NCBI GenBank assembly: GCA_910588655.1 | Contig: CAJUPJ010000005.1 | Coordinates: 100,065-133,107, forward strand | Length of the DNA stretch: 33,043 bases | Source: an uncultured Lachnospiraceae bacterium | GTDB lineage: Bacteria; Bacillota; Clostridia; Lachnospirales; Lachnospiraceae | Direction of reading: 5' to 3' | Shown here: one piece after another, positions 7,784-16,578 of the stretch | How the letters are laid out: each line of letters starts with the position of its first letter | How positions within the stretch are numbered: the first letter of the stretch is position 1 | Program-made: the position numbers and the translations under genes | The notes under the pieces: generated by a model | What the model was told of the DNA's origin: nothing | The model's input: the letters and a program-made list of their open reading frames with translations, nothing else | Database searches by the model: none

Positions 7784-8069
7784 AATTTACAGTTATTTTA
7801 TTATTTTGTGTTTTATTATAAATTTTTGATGACAGGTTTCGCGTGCCATAATGCCAGAATATTCCATACAGGGGTACTTTAAGCCCACCGGCATTTAAGC
7901 CATATATTTAATGTTACGGAATAAACGCCAGTTTATTCTAGGCATTAAATATATGGCTTTATGTGCCGCTGTGTGGCTTATCGTAGCGCAAGCGTACCCC
8001 TGTATGGAATATTCTGGCTCTGGCACAGAAACCGTCCGTCATCCAATATAAAAAATAACTGTAAATTAT
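7784..8069. repeat. Palindromic element B, overlapping the potD stop codon
   Basis: The ends AATTTACAGTTAT (7784-7796) and ATAACTGTAAATTAT (8055-8069) are inverted. Arms CAGAATATTCCATACAGGGG / CCCCTGTATGGAATATTCTG pair perfectly over 20 bp. The apex is a perfect 17-bp stem (7897-7913 with 7943-7959) containing a second inner stem GAATAAAC / GTTTATTC. Read on the minus strand it aligns over most of its length with element D. Its right end supplies the TAA stop of potD (8066-8068). Confidence 0.9.
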
Positions 8070-9139
8070 CCCACAACTTTAAGCTCTTTCCACAACTTGT
8101 TATACAATTCTTCTGCTTCTGGCCCAAGGTATGTAAACATTTCACACCTTTCCAGTACGTTTTCATCAGGGAATATTGCTGTATCTTCTTCTTTTTCCTC
8201 TTCATCAATATTATCAAGTACAGACTGGTTAGGTGTTGAATAATAAACATATTCAAAATTCTTTTCTGCAATATCAGTACGGCACAGGAAATCAAGAAAT
8301 TTAACAGCACCATTATAATTTTTTGCACCTTCTGGAATAACCCAGCTATCCATCCATACATTTGAACCTTCTTTTGGAACTACATATGCAAGGTCTTCAT
8401 TATATTCAGTTGCAAGGCTGGCTTCACCAGAATAAATAACTGCCATTGCCGCCTGTTCATTTACCATATCGTCTCTTACTTCATCTACAAGATATGACTG
8501 CACAAGGCTTTTTTGCCTTTTTAATGCTTCAAGTGCCTTTCTTAAGCTTTTTTCATCTGTTGTATTAATTGAACAGCCATCAAGTATAAGCGGCGGGATA
8601 AAGCTGTCACGTACACTGTTCTGCATAATTATATTATTTTTATATTTAGCGTCCCATAAATCATTCCAGCTGCCAGGAACACCATCTACCATTGTAGTAT
8701 TATACAATATTCCAACTGTCCCCCAGAAATATGGCACAGTATACTTACGGTCTCCATCAAAGCTTTCAGAAACCTTCCAGTAAGTTTCACCAATATTTCC
8801 TATATGCTCCATAGCAGTATAATTAATTTCCCTTGCCTCTTTTTCCTTAATCATCTTATCAATCATATAATCAGAACAGCATATTAAATCATACTTTACA
8901 GTTCCGTTTTTATACTTTGTATACATTGCTTCCGGGGTAAGGAACTCTTCATAAACAACTTTAATTCCAGTCTCCTTTTCAAATTGTTTTAATATATCCC
9001 TGTCTATATAGTCACCATAATTAAATACAACAATCTGGTTTTCTGCCTTTTCTTCTACATTTCTGCCACAAGATGAAAACAACATGGCAGCAATAATTAA
9101 TACAGTTACTGCCTTAAACATTAATGGACATTTATGCAT
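8066..9139 (-). CDS. potD: Spermidine/putrescine-binding lipoprotein
   Basis: Extracellular solute-binding component of the PotABCD polyamine importer. The 357-residue protein has a lipoprotein signal with hydrophobic stretch 11-22 and Cys24 (FSSCGRN). After this comes the PotD/PotF fold with NYGDYIDRDILKQFEKETGIK, YDLICCSDYMI, the conserved GSWNDLWDAKYKN, and PNQSVLDN near the C-terminus. The ATG at 9139 overlaps the potC stop by one base (TAATG), so translation is coupled, with AGGAAAG and GGTGG upstream. The stop codon lies within palindromic element B, so insertion of the element may have defined the last residues (KVVG). Last gene of the operon. Confidence 0.93.
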   Translation of the reverse strand: MHKCPLMFKAVTVLIIAAMLFSSCGRNVEEKAENQIVVFNYGDYIDRDILKQFEKETGIKVVYEEFLTPEAMYTKYKNGTVKYDLICCSDYMIDKMIKEKEAREINYTAMEHIGNIGETYWKVSESFDGDRKYTVPYFWGTVGILYNTTMVDGVPGSWNDLWDAKYKNNIIMQNSVRDSFIPPLILDGCSINTTDEKSLRKALEALKRQKSLVQSYLVDEVRDDMVNEQAAMAVIYSGEASLATEYNEDLAYVVPKEGSNVWMDSWVIPEGAKNYNGAVKFLDFLCRTDIAEKNFEYVYYSTPNQSVLDNIDEEEKEEDTAIFPDENVLERCEMFTYLGPEAEELYNKLWKELKVVG

Positions 9140-9948
9140 TATAAAGCCACCCCACTTTCCTCTCTCTGCTTATATGCCTTTTCACTTCTTCTGTTAATAA
9201 TAAAAAGCACAAAAAGAACTATAATAAATACAATAGTTGACAAGGCATATATCTCTGTCTGTATGCCTTTGCGGTACTCTGCATTTATCATTGTGGACAT
9301 TGTATTAAGCCCTGGTGCTTTAGTAAAGTATGTTACTGAAAAATCATCAAGTGACATTGTAAATGCAAGCAGGAAACCAGACAATATACCAGGCATTATT
9401 TCTGGAATAATTACTTTCCACATCGCATATAAGTGTGATGCCCCAAGGTCAAGCGCTGCCTCATATGTGCTTAAATTTAATTGCAGCACCTTTGGCTGTA
9501 CGCTTAATACAACATACGGAATAATAAATGTCACATGGGCTACAAGCATTGTTACAAAGCTTAAATCTGCAAATCTTGTAAAAAGCAGCATTAGTGAAAT
9601 TCCTGTTACAATATCAGAGTTAAGCAAAGGTATTTGCGTAACTCCCATAATAAATGATTTGGAACGTTTCTTCATATTTATCATTCCTATACATACAAGA
9701 GTCCCAAGAATTGTAGCAATAAGTGAAGCGCCTCCAGCAAGCAGCAATGTATTATAAAGTGCCCCCATTACTATTTCATCTTGTATAAGCTCTGCATATG
9801 CTTTAAATGTAAAGCCTCCCCATACTGCCTTGTTCCTTTCTGATGCATTAAACGAAGAAATTACCAGCAGGGCGATTGGTATATAAAGGAGCAGCAATAT
9901 AATGACCAGATAAACTTTTTCTGCTGTTTTTTTAATGCCATTTACCAT
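9139..9948 (-). CDS. potC: Spermidine/putrescine ABC transporter permease PotC
   Basis: One of the two inner permease subunits of the polyamine importer. 269 residues with about six membrane helices. The cytoplasmic EAA-type coupling loop is visible as EAALDLGASHLYAMWKVIIP, with the trailing GILSGFLLAFTMSLDDFSVTYF typical of PotC. The ATG at 9948 has GGAGG about 10 bases upstream and overlaps the end of potB by 7 bases; its stop overlaps the potD start. Such overlaps suggest balanced translation of the complex. Confidence 0.93.
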   Translation of the reverse strand: MVNGIKKTAEKVYLVIILLLLYIPIALLVISSFNASERNKAVWGGFTFKAYAELIQDEIVMGALYNTLLLAGGASLIATILGTLVCIGMINMKKRSKSFIMGVTQIPLLNSDIVTGISLMLLFTRFADLSFVTMLVAHVTFIIPYVVLSVQPKVLQLNLSTYEAALDLGASHLYAMWKVIIPEIMPGILSGFLLAFTMSLDDFSVTYFTKAPGLNTMSTMINAEYRKGIQTEIYALSTIVFIIVLFVLFIINRRSEKAYKQREESGVAL

Positions 9949-10769
9949 ATCCCGTGCCCTCCTTCCCCTTTATCAAAAAATTTATAAATTACCATGCTGA
10001 TAATTATAAGCCCCATAAGCGAAAGAGAAAGCCCTGAACCAAGATGTACATCTGCATATCCTGAATTAAATGCCTGCTCTATAACATTTCCTATAAGATA
10101 AACTTTATTGCCTCCAAGCATATCAGCAATTACAAATTCACTCATTGATGGCACAAAAACCATTGTAATACCGCTTACAATTCCAGGAAGGCTTAAAGGA
10201 AGCATAATTCTTTTTAATATAATAAAACTTGTAGCCCCAAGGTCTTTAGCTGCATTTATAACATCTTTGTCAATTTTAACAAGTGCATTATATATAGGCA
10301 GCAGCATAAAAGGGAAATAATCATATGCCGTCCCCAGAATAACAGCCGCCTTTGTATTCATTAAATAAACAGGATTAAAACCAAATATGCCAAGCCCCTT
10401 ATTTAAAAACCCATTATTAAGCAGTATAAGACGCCACGCAAGTGTGCGCAGCATAAAATTCATCCACATAGGCAGTATAAATACCATTACAATAATACTG
10501 TTTTTATTTTTAGAATACTTGCTAAGTACCAGTGCAAGCGGGAATGACAGCACAAAACAGATTAAAGTAACAACAAGAGACATATTAAGGCTTAATAATA
10601 ATGGTTTTGCATTAACATAATCAGTTATTGCCATTACATTTTCAATAGTAAATCTGCCTTCAAATGTCGTAAATGCATTATATAAAATAAGGCATAATGG
10701 AATAATGGTAAATAAAACCATCCATATAATATATGGCCCGGCCAGAAGCCTTGAACCCAGTTTTTTCAT
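9942..10769 (-). CDS. potB: Spermidine/putrescine ABC transporter permease PotB
   Basis: Partner permease of PotC. 275 residues with about six membrane helices. The coupling loop reads NAAKDLGATSFIILKRIMLP and is followed by PGIVSGITMVFVPSMSEFVI, the usual PotB sequence around the conserved LGG (DMLGGNKVYLIGN). The start at 10769 has a strong GGAGGTG site. It begins 11 bases after the potA stop and overlaps potC. Confidence 0.93.
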   Translation of the reverse strand: MKKLGSRLLAGPYIIWMVLFTIIPLCLILYNAFTTFEGRFTIENVMAITDYVNAKPLLLSLNMSLVVTLICFVLSFPLALVLSKYSKNKNSIIVMVFILPMWMNFMLRTLAWRLILLNNGFLNKGLGIFGFNPVYLMNTKAAVILGTAYDYFPFMLLPIYNALVKIDKDVINAAKDLGATSFIILKRIMLPLSLPGIVSGITMVFVPSMSEFVIADMLGGNKVYLIGNVIEQAFNSGYADVHLGSGLSLSLMGLIIISMVIYKFFDKGEGGHGIW

Positions 10770-10780
10770 TTATGCACCTC

Positions 10781-11851
10781 CTATTCTTCTATAAAAATTT
10801 CTTCATCTTCCGATTCAGGTTTATTCATTATCTGTATATTAAACGGGTCAATCCATAGCCCTGCCTCTGTGCCAGGTTCTACAAGCACTGTACTGTGCAC
10901 AAGCCAGTCAAATCCGCAGGCTTCAACTTCCATTTCATAGTGTACCCCTTTAAAAATAGCTGAAACTACCCTGCCATCTATTATTCCTTTTCCTGGCTTT
11001 GTAAGTACAATATCCTCTGGACGCACCACAACGTCAACAGGCTTATTGTTTCCAAAGCCCTCATCAACACACTGGAACTTTGTTCCAAGTATCTCAACAA
11101 GCTTGTCTTCAATCATAATCCCGTTAATAATATTGCTGTCGCCTATAAAATCAGCTACAAATGCATTCTGCGGTTCATTGTATATATCCTCTGGCGTACC
11201 TATCTGCTGTATATATCCCTTATTCATTACCACAATTGTATCAGACATTGTAAGTGCTTCTTCCTGGTCATGTGTAACATATATAAACGTAATCCCAAGC
11301 TCATTTTTAAGACGTATAAGTTCATACTGCATATCCTGCCTGAGCTTTAAATCAAGTGCACCAAGCGGCTCATCAAGAAGGAGTACACGTGGTTCATTAA
11401 CAATAGCCCTTGCAATAGCAATTCTCTGCTGCTGTCCGCCGCTTAATGAATCAGGCATACGTTTCTCATATCCATCCAGGTTCACAAGTTTTAAGGCATA
11501 TTTAACCTTGTCATTTATATAATTTTTGGGCTTATTTTTAATCTTAAGTCCAAACGCTATATTCTCTTCTATATTCATATGCGTAAAAAGTGCATATTTC
11601 TGGAATACAGTATTAAAAGGCCTGCCATTTGGCGGGGTATTTGTAATATCCCTGCCTTCAAAAAGCACTTTGCCACTATCAGGCATTTCAAAACCGCCTA
11701 TAATTCTAAGAGTTGTAGTTTTGCCACAGCCACTAGGGCCAAGAAGGGTAAGAAACCTGTTTTCATTCATAAACAAGTCCATTTCATCCAATATGGTTTT
11801 ATCTCCATAAGACTTTGTAATTCCTGCAAGTTCAATTAATTTGTTTGCCAT
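10781..11851 (-). CDS. potA: Spermidine/putrescine ABC transporter ATPase
   Basis: ATP-hydrolysing subunit that drives polyamine import. The 356 residues contain Walker A GPSGCGKT (38-45), the Q-loop VFQ (Gln84), signature LSGGQ (136-140), Walker B LLLDE (157-161) and the switch His194 (THDQEEAL). A C-terminal TOBE-type domain (about 240-345, VVVRPEDI) is as expected for PotA. First gene of potABCD; its ATG has GGAGG 6-7 bases upstream. A near-consensus promoter flanked by an inverted repeat lies immediately upstream. The XRE-type regulator often found before potA in Firmicutes is absent here. Confidence 0.95.
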   Translation of the reverse strand: MANKLIELAGITKSYGDKTILDEMDLFMNENRFLTLLGPSGCGKTTTLRIIGGFEMPDSGKVLFEGRDITNTPPNGRPFNTVFQKYALFTHMNIEENIAFGLKIKNKPKNYINDKVKYALKLVNLDGYEKRMPDSLSGGQQQRIAIARAIVNEPRVLLLDEPLGALDLKLRQDMQYELIRLKNELGITFIYVTHDQEEALTMSDTIVVMNKGYIQQIGTPEDIYNEPQNAFVADFIGDSNIINGIMIEDKLVEILGTKFQCVDEGFGNNKPVDVVVRPEDIVLTKPGKGIIDGRVVSAIFKGVHYEMEVEACGFDWLVHSTVLVEPGTEAGLWIDPFNIQIMNKPESEDEEIFIEE

Positions 11852-11877
11852 AGCCAGCCTCCTTTATGACGTTTTAT

Positions 11878-11944
11878 TTTCCAAAATTAATGCTGTAAAG
11901 TAATTATTATACAATATGTATGGTTAATGTCAATATTTTGGAAA
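11878..11944 (-). promoter_or_regulatory. potABCD promoter bracketed by a 10-bp inverted repeat
   Basis: On the minus strand TTGACA (plus 11928-11933) and TATAAT (plus 11906-11911) are both perfect consensus hexamers, with a 16-base spacer. TTTCCAAAAT (11878-11887) and ATTTTGGAAA (11935-11944) form a perfect inverted repeat whose half-sites lie on either side of the promoter. This would suit a looping or dimeric repressor, an inference only. Confidence 0.7.
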
Positions 11945-11945
11945 G

Positions 11946-12114
11946 AATTCCAGTTATCTTTTGTTTATGTTTTTATATGGTCTGGTGGACGGTTTCTGTG
12001 CCAGGGAACAGCAGGTTTTACGTGTTCCAGCTAATATTATTACATTACAGGGTGCAGGCCCGAAACCGGGCGTGCCCTGGAATGGAATAATTTAACAAAA
12101 TAACTGGAAATTAT
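11946..12114. repeat. Palindromic element C, short form
   Basis: 169 bp between potA and the divergent kinase gene. Ends AATTCCAGTTAT (11946-11957) and ATAACTGGAAATTAT (12100-12114). The left arm follows element D (GGACGGTTTCTGTGCC) and then switches to sequence like element E (CAGCAGGTTTTA, TGTTCCA, AATATTATTACAT). Inner arms ATTACATTACAGGG / CCCTGGAATGGAAT pair, and the tip is GCCCG / CGGGC. It lacks the conserved core and the large variable hairpin of B, D and E. Confidence 0.85.
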
Positions 12115-12144
12115 CCCTTAATAAATTAAAGTATTAAAGAATTA

Positions 12145-12173
12145 TTGATTTGTTCTGGCAATGGCATTATAAT
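12145..12173 (+). promoter_or_regulatory. Predicted sigma-A promoter for the hybrid kinase gene
   Basis: TTGATT (12145-12150), 17-base spacer, perfect TATAAT (12168-12173), about 95 bases before the ATG at 12268. Confidence 0.75.
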
Positions 12174-12267
12174 ATATAAGGATATTAATTTGTCCATATT
12201 TTAGGGTTAAGGTATAAACTGATAAGCAGTAAACTTTTAAGGGATATTTTTCAGGAGGGAGTTTTCA

Positions 12268-15200
12268 ATGAAAACAAAGAAGAGACCAGTACAACAAGTT
12301 ATTTATGTCCTTCTTCTTTTAGCGGCGGTGGTTGTATTATTCCAATGGTATACAGTCCAGAACAAGGCACGCATGGAAGACCGGAATAAAAATTATGCAG
12401 CAGATTCTGCACGTATGAAAGTATCACAAATAACTGATGAATTTAAGAATGCCCAGAATTTAATTAAAGCTAATACATTTTTTCTGGAAAAAAGCCTCTC
12501 AGAACCAGTAATTACTTCAGCTATGCTTAAAGAAATGGAAGAAAAATCTATTTTTGATGCCCTTCTTTTTACAGACCTTGAAGGAAATAATTACACCTCT
12601 GATGGACGTATTACAGATGCAAGGGAAAGGGATTATTACCTGAATGGCATTAAAGAACAAAGCGGTACGGCTATTGTATTTAATTCAAGCCTTTATGGCA
12701 AGACAATGGTAAGCTTTTACACTCCAATACACTATAATAATGAGCTTATAGGTGTATTCCGTGGTGCGTATATGGCAGAAAAATATCTCCAGAAAATGCT
12801 TTCTACTACATATTTCGGCGAACAGGCAGATGTATTTCTTTGTATGCCTGACGGGGCAGTAATTGCAAATTCTAATAACCAGGTTTATGATAAAGACCTT
12901 ATTGTGACACTGGAAGAAACTGGCGTGATTGACCATGATACAGCACTTAAAACAAGGGAAATATTTAATAAAGGGGGAGAAGGGGCATTTATATGCACTT
13001 CTGAATGTAAAACAGATAATATTTGTGTAATTAATCTTCCAGATAATGATTTTGTTTTTGTGCAGACATTTCCTAAAAGTGTAACACAGAGGATGATAAA
13101 AGATGAAAACCTGGTAGGCATACGGCTTGAATCAATTCTGGTTGTATTATTTGTTATTTATATTATAAGCCTGCTTATACATGCCGGGCGTGAAAAAAAA
13201 CTGCTTGAAAAAGAAAACAGGGAAATGGGCTATATTATAAGTGGTGTTAATACATTGTTTACCCGTTTTGCAATGGTTGATTTTGAGGCAGGCACTTACA
13301 ATTACCTTGCAGGCACAACACCAGAAGATGACGGACTGGCGGTTACTGGAAAATATTCTGATTTTATAAAACACTTATGTTCTTCACTTGCTGAAGAGGA
13401 AGACAAAAGTGGTTTTGAACTGCAGATTGCTTCAAAATCTGTAGTTAGTGAACTTGACAGCCAGGACGATGCCCGCTATGAATGTCATGTAATACGTGAT
13501 GGCAGCCCAGAGTGGGAACACCTGAACTTTATGTGCCTTGAAAGAAATAATGGAAAAGCAGTAAAAGCATTGTTTACACGCCAGAACATTACAGATGTAA
13601 AGGAAAAGGAATTAAAGATACAGGCGGAAATGTCACTGGCAAGCCGTAAGGAAAGACAATACAGGATTTCTATTACATCAAATGCTATTTATACATTTGA
13701 TTTTAACCTTACCAGGGATTTAATTGAAGATGATATAATACTTAGAAAAGACGGAAAGGAAATATCACTTTTGAAGAAGGCAGGACTGGAAGCACCATGT
13801 AAAGCTTCTTTATGGTTCAGCCAGTGGGAAAAGTTTGTCCCGGAGGAATCAAGAAAAGATTATTGTTCTGTTGTTAATATAGAGAATTTAAAAGAACGTT
13901 TTGAACAGGGAGAAGCAGAAGTAGTTGCTGAATACTGGAATTTCTCCCCTGATGGTGAGAAAATCTGTGTCCGCCAGTCATTTATTATGACAAGGGACAA
14001 TGACACAGAAGATATTATGGTAATGGTTGTAACAAAAGAAATTACTGGTGCTGTTAAAAAACAGAAAGAACAGACACAGGCATTACAGGATGCCCTTATG
14101 CAGGCACAACACGCCAATAAAGCCAAAACCACTTTCCTTTCTAATATGTCCCATGATATCCGTACACCAATGAATGCAATTATAGGGTTTACTACTATCG
14201 CTGCAAGCCATATAAACAACAAAGAACAGGTAAGGGAATGTCTTCAGAAGGTTCTTTCCTCAAGCAACCATCTGTTAAGCCTTATCAATGATATACTTGA
14301 TATGAGCAGGATTGAAAGCGGCAAGGTACAGATTAAGGAGCAGGAATGTAATATTTCTGAACTTATGCACAACCTGGTAAATATAATACAGCCACAGGTT
14401 AAGGCAAAGCAGCTTGAACTATTTATTGATACCTTTGAAGTAGCAAATGAAGATGTGATAGCAGACTCCCTTAAGCTTAACCAGGTATTTATTAATTTAT
14501 TAAGCAATGCAGTAAAATATACTCCTGCTGGTGGTACTATTACATTCCGTATTATGCAGAAAACAACTTTCCGGCACGGTTATGGGGATTATGTATTTAT
14601 AATCAAGGATAATGGCATAGGAATGTCAAAAGAATTTGTAAAACATATTTTTGAACCATTTGAACGTGAAGCAACTACTACACAGACTGGTATACAAGGC
14701 ACGGGGCTTGGAATGGCGATAACCAGGAATATAGTTGAAATGATGAATGGTACAATAAGTGTAGAAAGCGAGCTTGGCAAGGGAAGTACATTTACAGTTG
14801 GAATAACCCTTAAACTACAGGATATTGAAAAGAACGCAGAACAGATTAAAGAACTTGAAGGACTCCGTGCACTTGTAGTAGATGATGATTTTAATACATG
14901 TGACAGCGTAAGCAAAATGCTTAAACATATTGGCATGAGGGCAGAGTGGACAACTTCTGGCAGGGAAGCTGTATACCGTGCTAAAATGGCAAATAATGAA
15001 GGGGACTCCTTCCATACTTATATTATTGACTGGCAGATGCCAGAAACAAGTGGTGTAGAAACAGCAAGAAGGATACGGAGCACGGTTGGAAATGATGCTT
15101 CAATTATTATACTTACAGCATATGACTGGTCAGATATTGAAGAAGAAGCAAAAGCAGCCGGGGTTACTGCATTCTGTGCAAAACCACTGTTTATGTCAGA

Positions 15201-15660
15201 TTTAAAATCAGCGCTGCTTATGGCAAATAACCTTGCTGAAAAGGAAGAAACTGCTGCTGCATGGACTTTAGCTGATTTCAAGGGGAAACGTGTACTTCTT
15301 GTAGAAGATATAGAGCTTAACAGGGAAATTGCAGAGGTAATACTTGAAGAGGCAGGGTTTGAGGTCGAATCAGCGCCAGATGGTACAGATGCTGTTTCAA
15401 TGGTAAGCGGGTCAGAAGAAAATTATTATGATGCTGTTTTAATGGATGTACAGATGCCTATTATGAATGGTTATGAAGCAACTAGGACAATCAGGGCGCT
15501 TCCAAGGGAAGATGTAAAGACATTGCCAATTATCGCCATGACGGCTAATGCGCTTGAAGAAGATAAAGAAGCAGCACTCAAGAATGGTATGAATGCACAT
15601 ATTGCAAAGCCTATTGATATGGATATATTTATAAGTGTATTAAAGCAGTTCCTTTCTTAA
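12268..15660 (+). CDS. Hybrid histidine kinase, Cache-like sensor, HisKA-HATPase-REC-REC
   Basis: Membrane sensor kinase of 1130 residues. A membrane helix at about 11-29 and another at about 289-307 enclose an outside domain resembling dCache (a central RDYYLNGIKEQSGTA). About 310-600 is PAS-like linker. HisKA carries SHDIRTP with phospho-acceptor His629, then HATPase_c with INLLSNAVKYT (N box), DNGIGMS (G1) and GTGLGMAI (G2). Two receivers follow, with putative phospho-Asp921 (IIDWQMPE) and Asp1060 (LMDVQMP); both keep the Lys (AKP). There is no DNA-binding output. AGGAGG precedes the ATG. Monocistronic, convergent with the next gene. The signal sensed is unknown. Confidence 0.92.
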   Translation: MKTKKRPVQQVIYVLLLLAAVVVLFQWYTVQNKARMEDRNKNYAADSARMKVSQITDEFKNAQNLIKANTFFLEKSLSEPVITSAMLKEMEEKSIFDALLFTDLEGNNYTSDGRITDARERDYYLNGIKEQSGTAIVFNSSLYGKTMVSFYTPIHYNNELIGVFRGAYMAEKYLQKMLSTTYFGEQADVFLCMPDGAVIANSNNQVYDKDLIVTLEETGVIDHDTALKTREIFNKGGEGAFICTSECKTDNICVINLPDNDFVFVQTFPKSVTQRMIKDENLVGIRLESILVVLFVIYIISLLIHAGREKKLLEKENREMGYIISGVNTLFTRFAMVDFEAGTYNYLAGTTPEDDGLAVTGKYSDFIKHLCSSLAEEEDKSGFELQIASKSVVSELDSQDDARYECHVIRDGSPEWEHLNFMCLERNNGKAVKALFTRQNITDVKEKELKIQAEMSLASRKERQYRISITSNAIYTFDFNLTRDLIEDDIILRKDGKEISLLKKAGLEAPCKASLWFSQWEKFVPEESRKDYCSVVNIENLKERFEQGEAEVVAEYWNFSPDGEKICVRQSFIMTRDNDTEDIMVMVVTKEITGAVKKQKEQTQALQDALMQAQHANKAKTTFLSNMSHDIRTPMNAIIGFTTIAASHINNKEQVRECLQKVLSSSNHLLSLINDILDMSRIESGKVQIKEQECNISELMHNLVNIIQPQVKAKQLELFIDTFEVANEDVIADSLKLNQVFINLLSNAVKYTPAGGTITFRIMQKTTFRHGYGDYVFIIKDNGIGMSKEFVKHIFEPFEREATTTQTGIQGTGLGMAITRNIVEMMNGTISVESELGKGSTFTVGITLKLQDIEKNAEQIKELEGLRALVVDDDFNTCDSVSKMLKHIGMRAEWTTSGREAVYRAKMANNEGDSFHTYIIDWQMPETSGVETARRIRSTVGNDASIIILTAYDWSDIEEEAKAAGVTAFCAKPLFMSDLKSALLMANNLAEKEETAAAWTLADFKGKRVLLVEDIELNREIAEVILEEAGFEVESAPDGTDAVSMVSGSEENYYDAVLMDVQMPIMNGYEATRTIRALPREDVKTLPIIAMTANALEEDKEAALKNGMNAHIAKPIDMDIFISVLKQFLS

Positions 15661-15693
15661 AAACAACCAGATTTACAGATACCCGGATTATTA

Positions 15694-15734
15694 AAGTGGT
15701 TTTATGGGAAATATACCTTCCCATAAAACCACTT
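15694..15734. terminator. Bidirectional terminator between convergent signalling genes
   Basis: A perfect 17-bp stem (15694-15710 with 15718-15734; AAGTGGTTTTATGGGAA and its complement) closes a 7-base loop, with A/T-rich flanks on both sides. It serves the kinase on the plus strand and the receiver protein on the minus strand. Confidence 0.85.
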
Positions 15735-15742
15735 ATATTTTA

Positions 15743-16525
15743 TTAATTAGAAACGGAGTCTAGTACCTTGCTTATTTCAGCAAGAAGACGGTCTTTTACT
15801 GCTGGTTTAAGGAAATACCCAGCTGGTTTAAGTTTTAAAACAGCTTCAATATTAGCCCTGTCATTTATTGCAGTAAGGAAAATAACTGGAATATCCTTCA
15901 TATCATTATCTGCACGTATCATTTCCAGCGTCATCTTTCCATCACATACAGGCATTTCATAGTCAAGAAGAATTAAATCTGGACGCTTTTTTCCAATTGA
16001 AGTCATTGCCTGTGCACCAGAAATAGCTATGGCAACATCATAATCCCCCTCAAGCATTGCTTTCATTGTACGCAATGTAGTACCATTATCATCAACTACT
16101 AAGATACGCTTTTTACTGGCAGTTTCCCCCTTTACTGCTGTAGCGTCTTTCTCAGCGTCCTGCTGGCTGATTTCAAGCCTCCTGCATATTGCATCCATAA
16201 TAGCAGTATTCTCTACTGGACGTATAAGATTTTCAAACTGGCCGTTTCCATAATATTTGAAAAATTTACTGCTTTCCTCTTTTGTTCCTATTGTCAGTAC
16301 AGGTACTTCAGGATATTCTTCACTTAAAGTAAAAAATATTGATGTATCAATGTCATATGTACCTACAAGGCTTATAATAACCAAGTCAGGATGCACAATC
16401 TTTAACATGCCTTTTAGTACATTTCCACTTTCTGAACAAAGCTGCACATGAAAATACTGTGATAAAAATTTATTTGTTTCTTTTAAAATGTTGTTAAGCT
16501 TTCCTGCTAATATAATTTTTTTCAT
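15743..16525 (-). CDS. Double-receiver response regulator without output domain
   Basis: 260 residues. The C-terminal receiver (about 139-258) is intact: acidic pair Asp145-Asp146 in ILVVDDNG, phospho-acceptor Asp188 in LLDYEMP, Thr218 and Lys240 in FLKPAV. The N-terminal 115 residues look like a degenerate receiver: PDLVIISLVGTYD lies where the phospho-Asp should be and IRPVE where the Lys-Pro motif should be. No DNA-binding or enzymatic domain is present, so it may act by protein interaction or as a phosphate sink. It lies 53 bases after the upstream kinase in the same direction and is probably co-transcribed with it. Confidence 0.85.
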   Translation of the reverse strand: MKKIILAGKLNNILKETNKFLSQYFHVQLCSESGNVLKGMLKIVHPDLVIISLVGTYDIDTSIFFTLSEEYPEVPVLTIGTKEESSKFFKYYGNGQFENLIRPVENTAIMDAICRRLEISQQDAEKDATAVKGETASKKRILVVDDNGTTLRTMKAMLEGDYDVAIAISGAQAMTSIGKKRPDLILLDYEMPVCDGKMTLEMIRADNDMKDIPVIFLTAINDRANIEAVLKLKPAGYFLKPAVKDRLLAEISKVLDSVSN

Positions 16526-16578
16526 TTCTATATCCTGTCTTTCTTCATTTTAGATGCCTTATTATAATGGCTCTCTGG

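Noticed and set aside
7155..8069. Target-site duplication around the A-B pair, and likewise around D-E
   Set aside because: The flanks (..TTAAAGG and CCCACAA.., and their D-E counterparts) show no convincing direct repeat, so transposition of the composite is not proven here.
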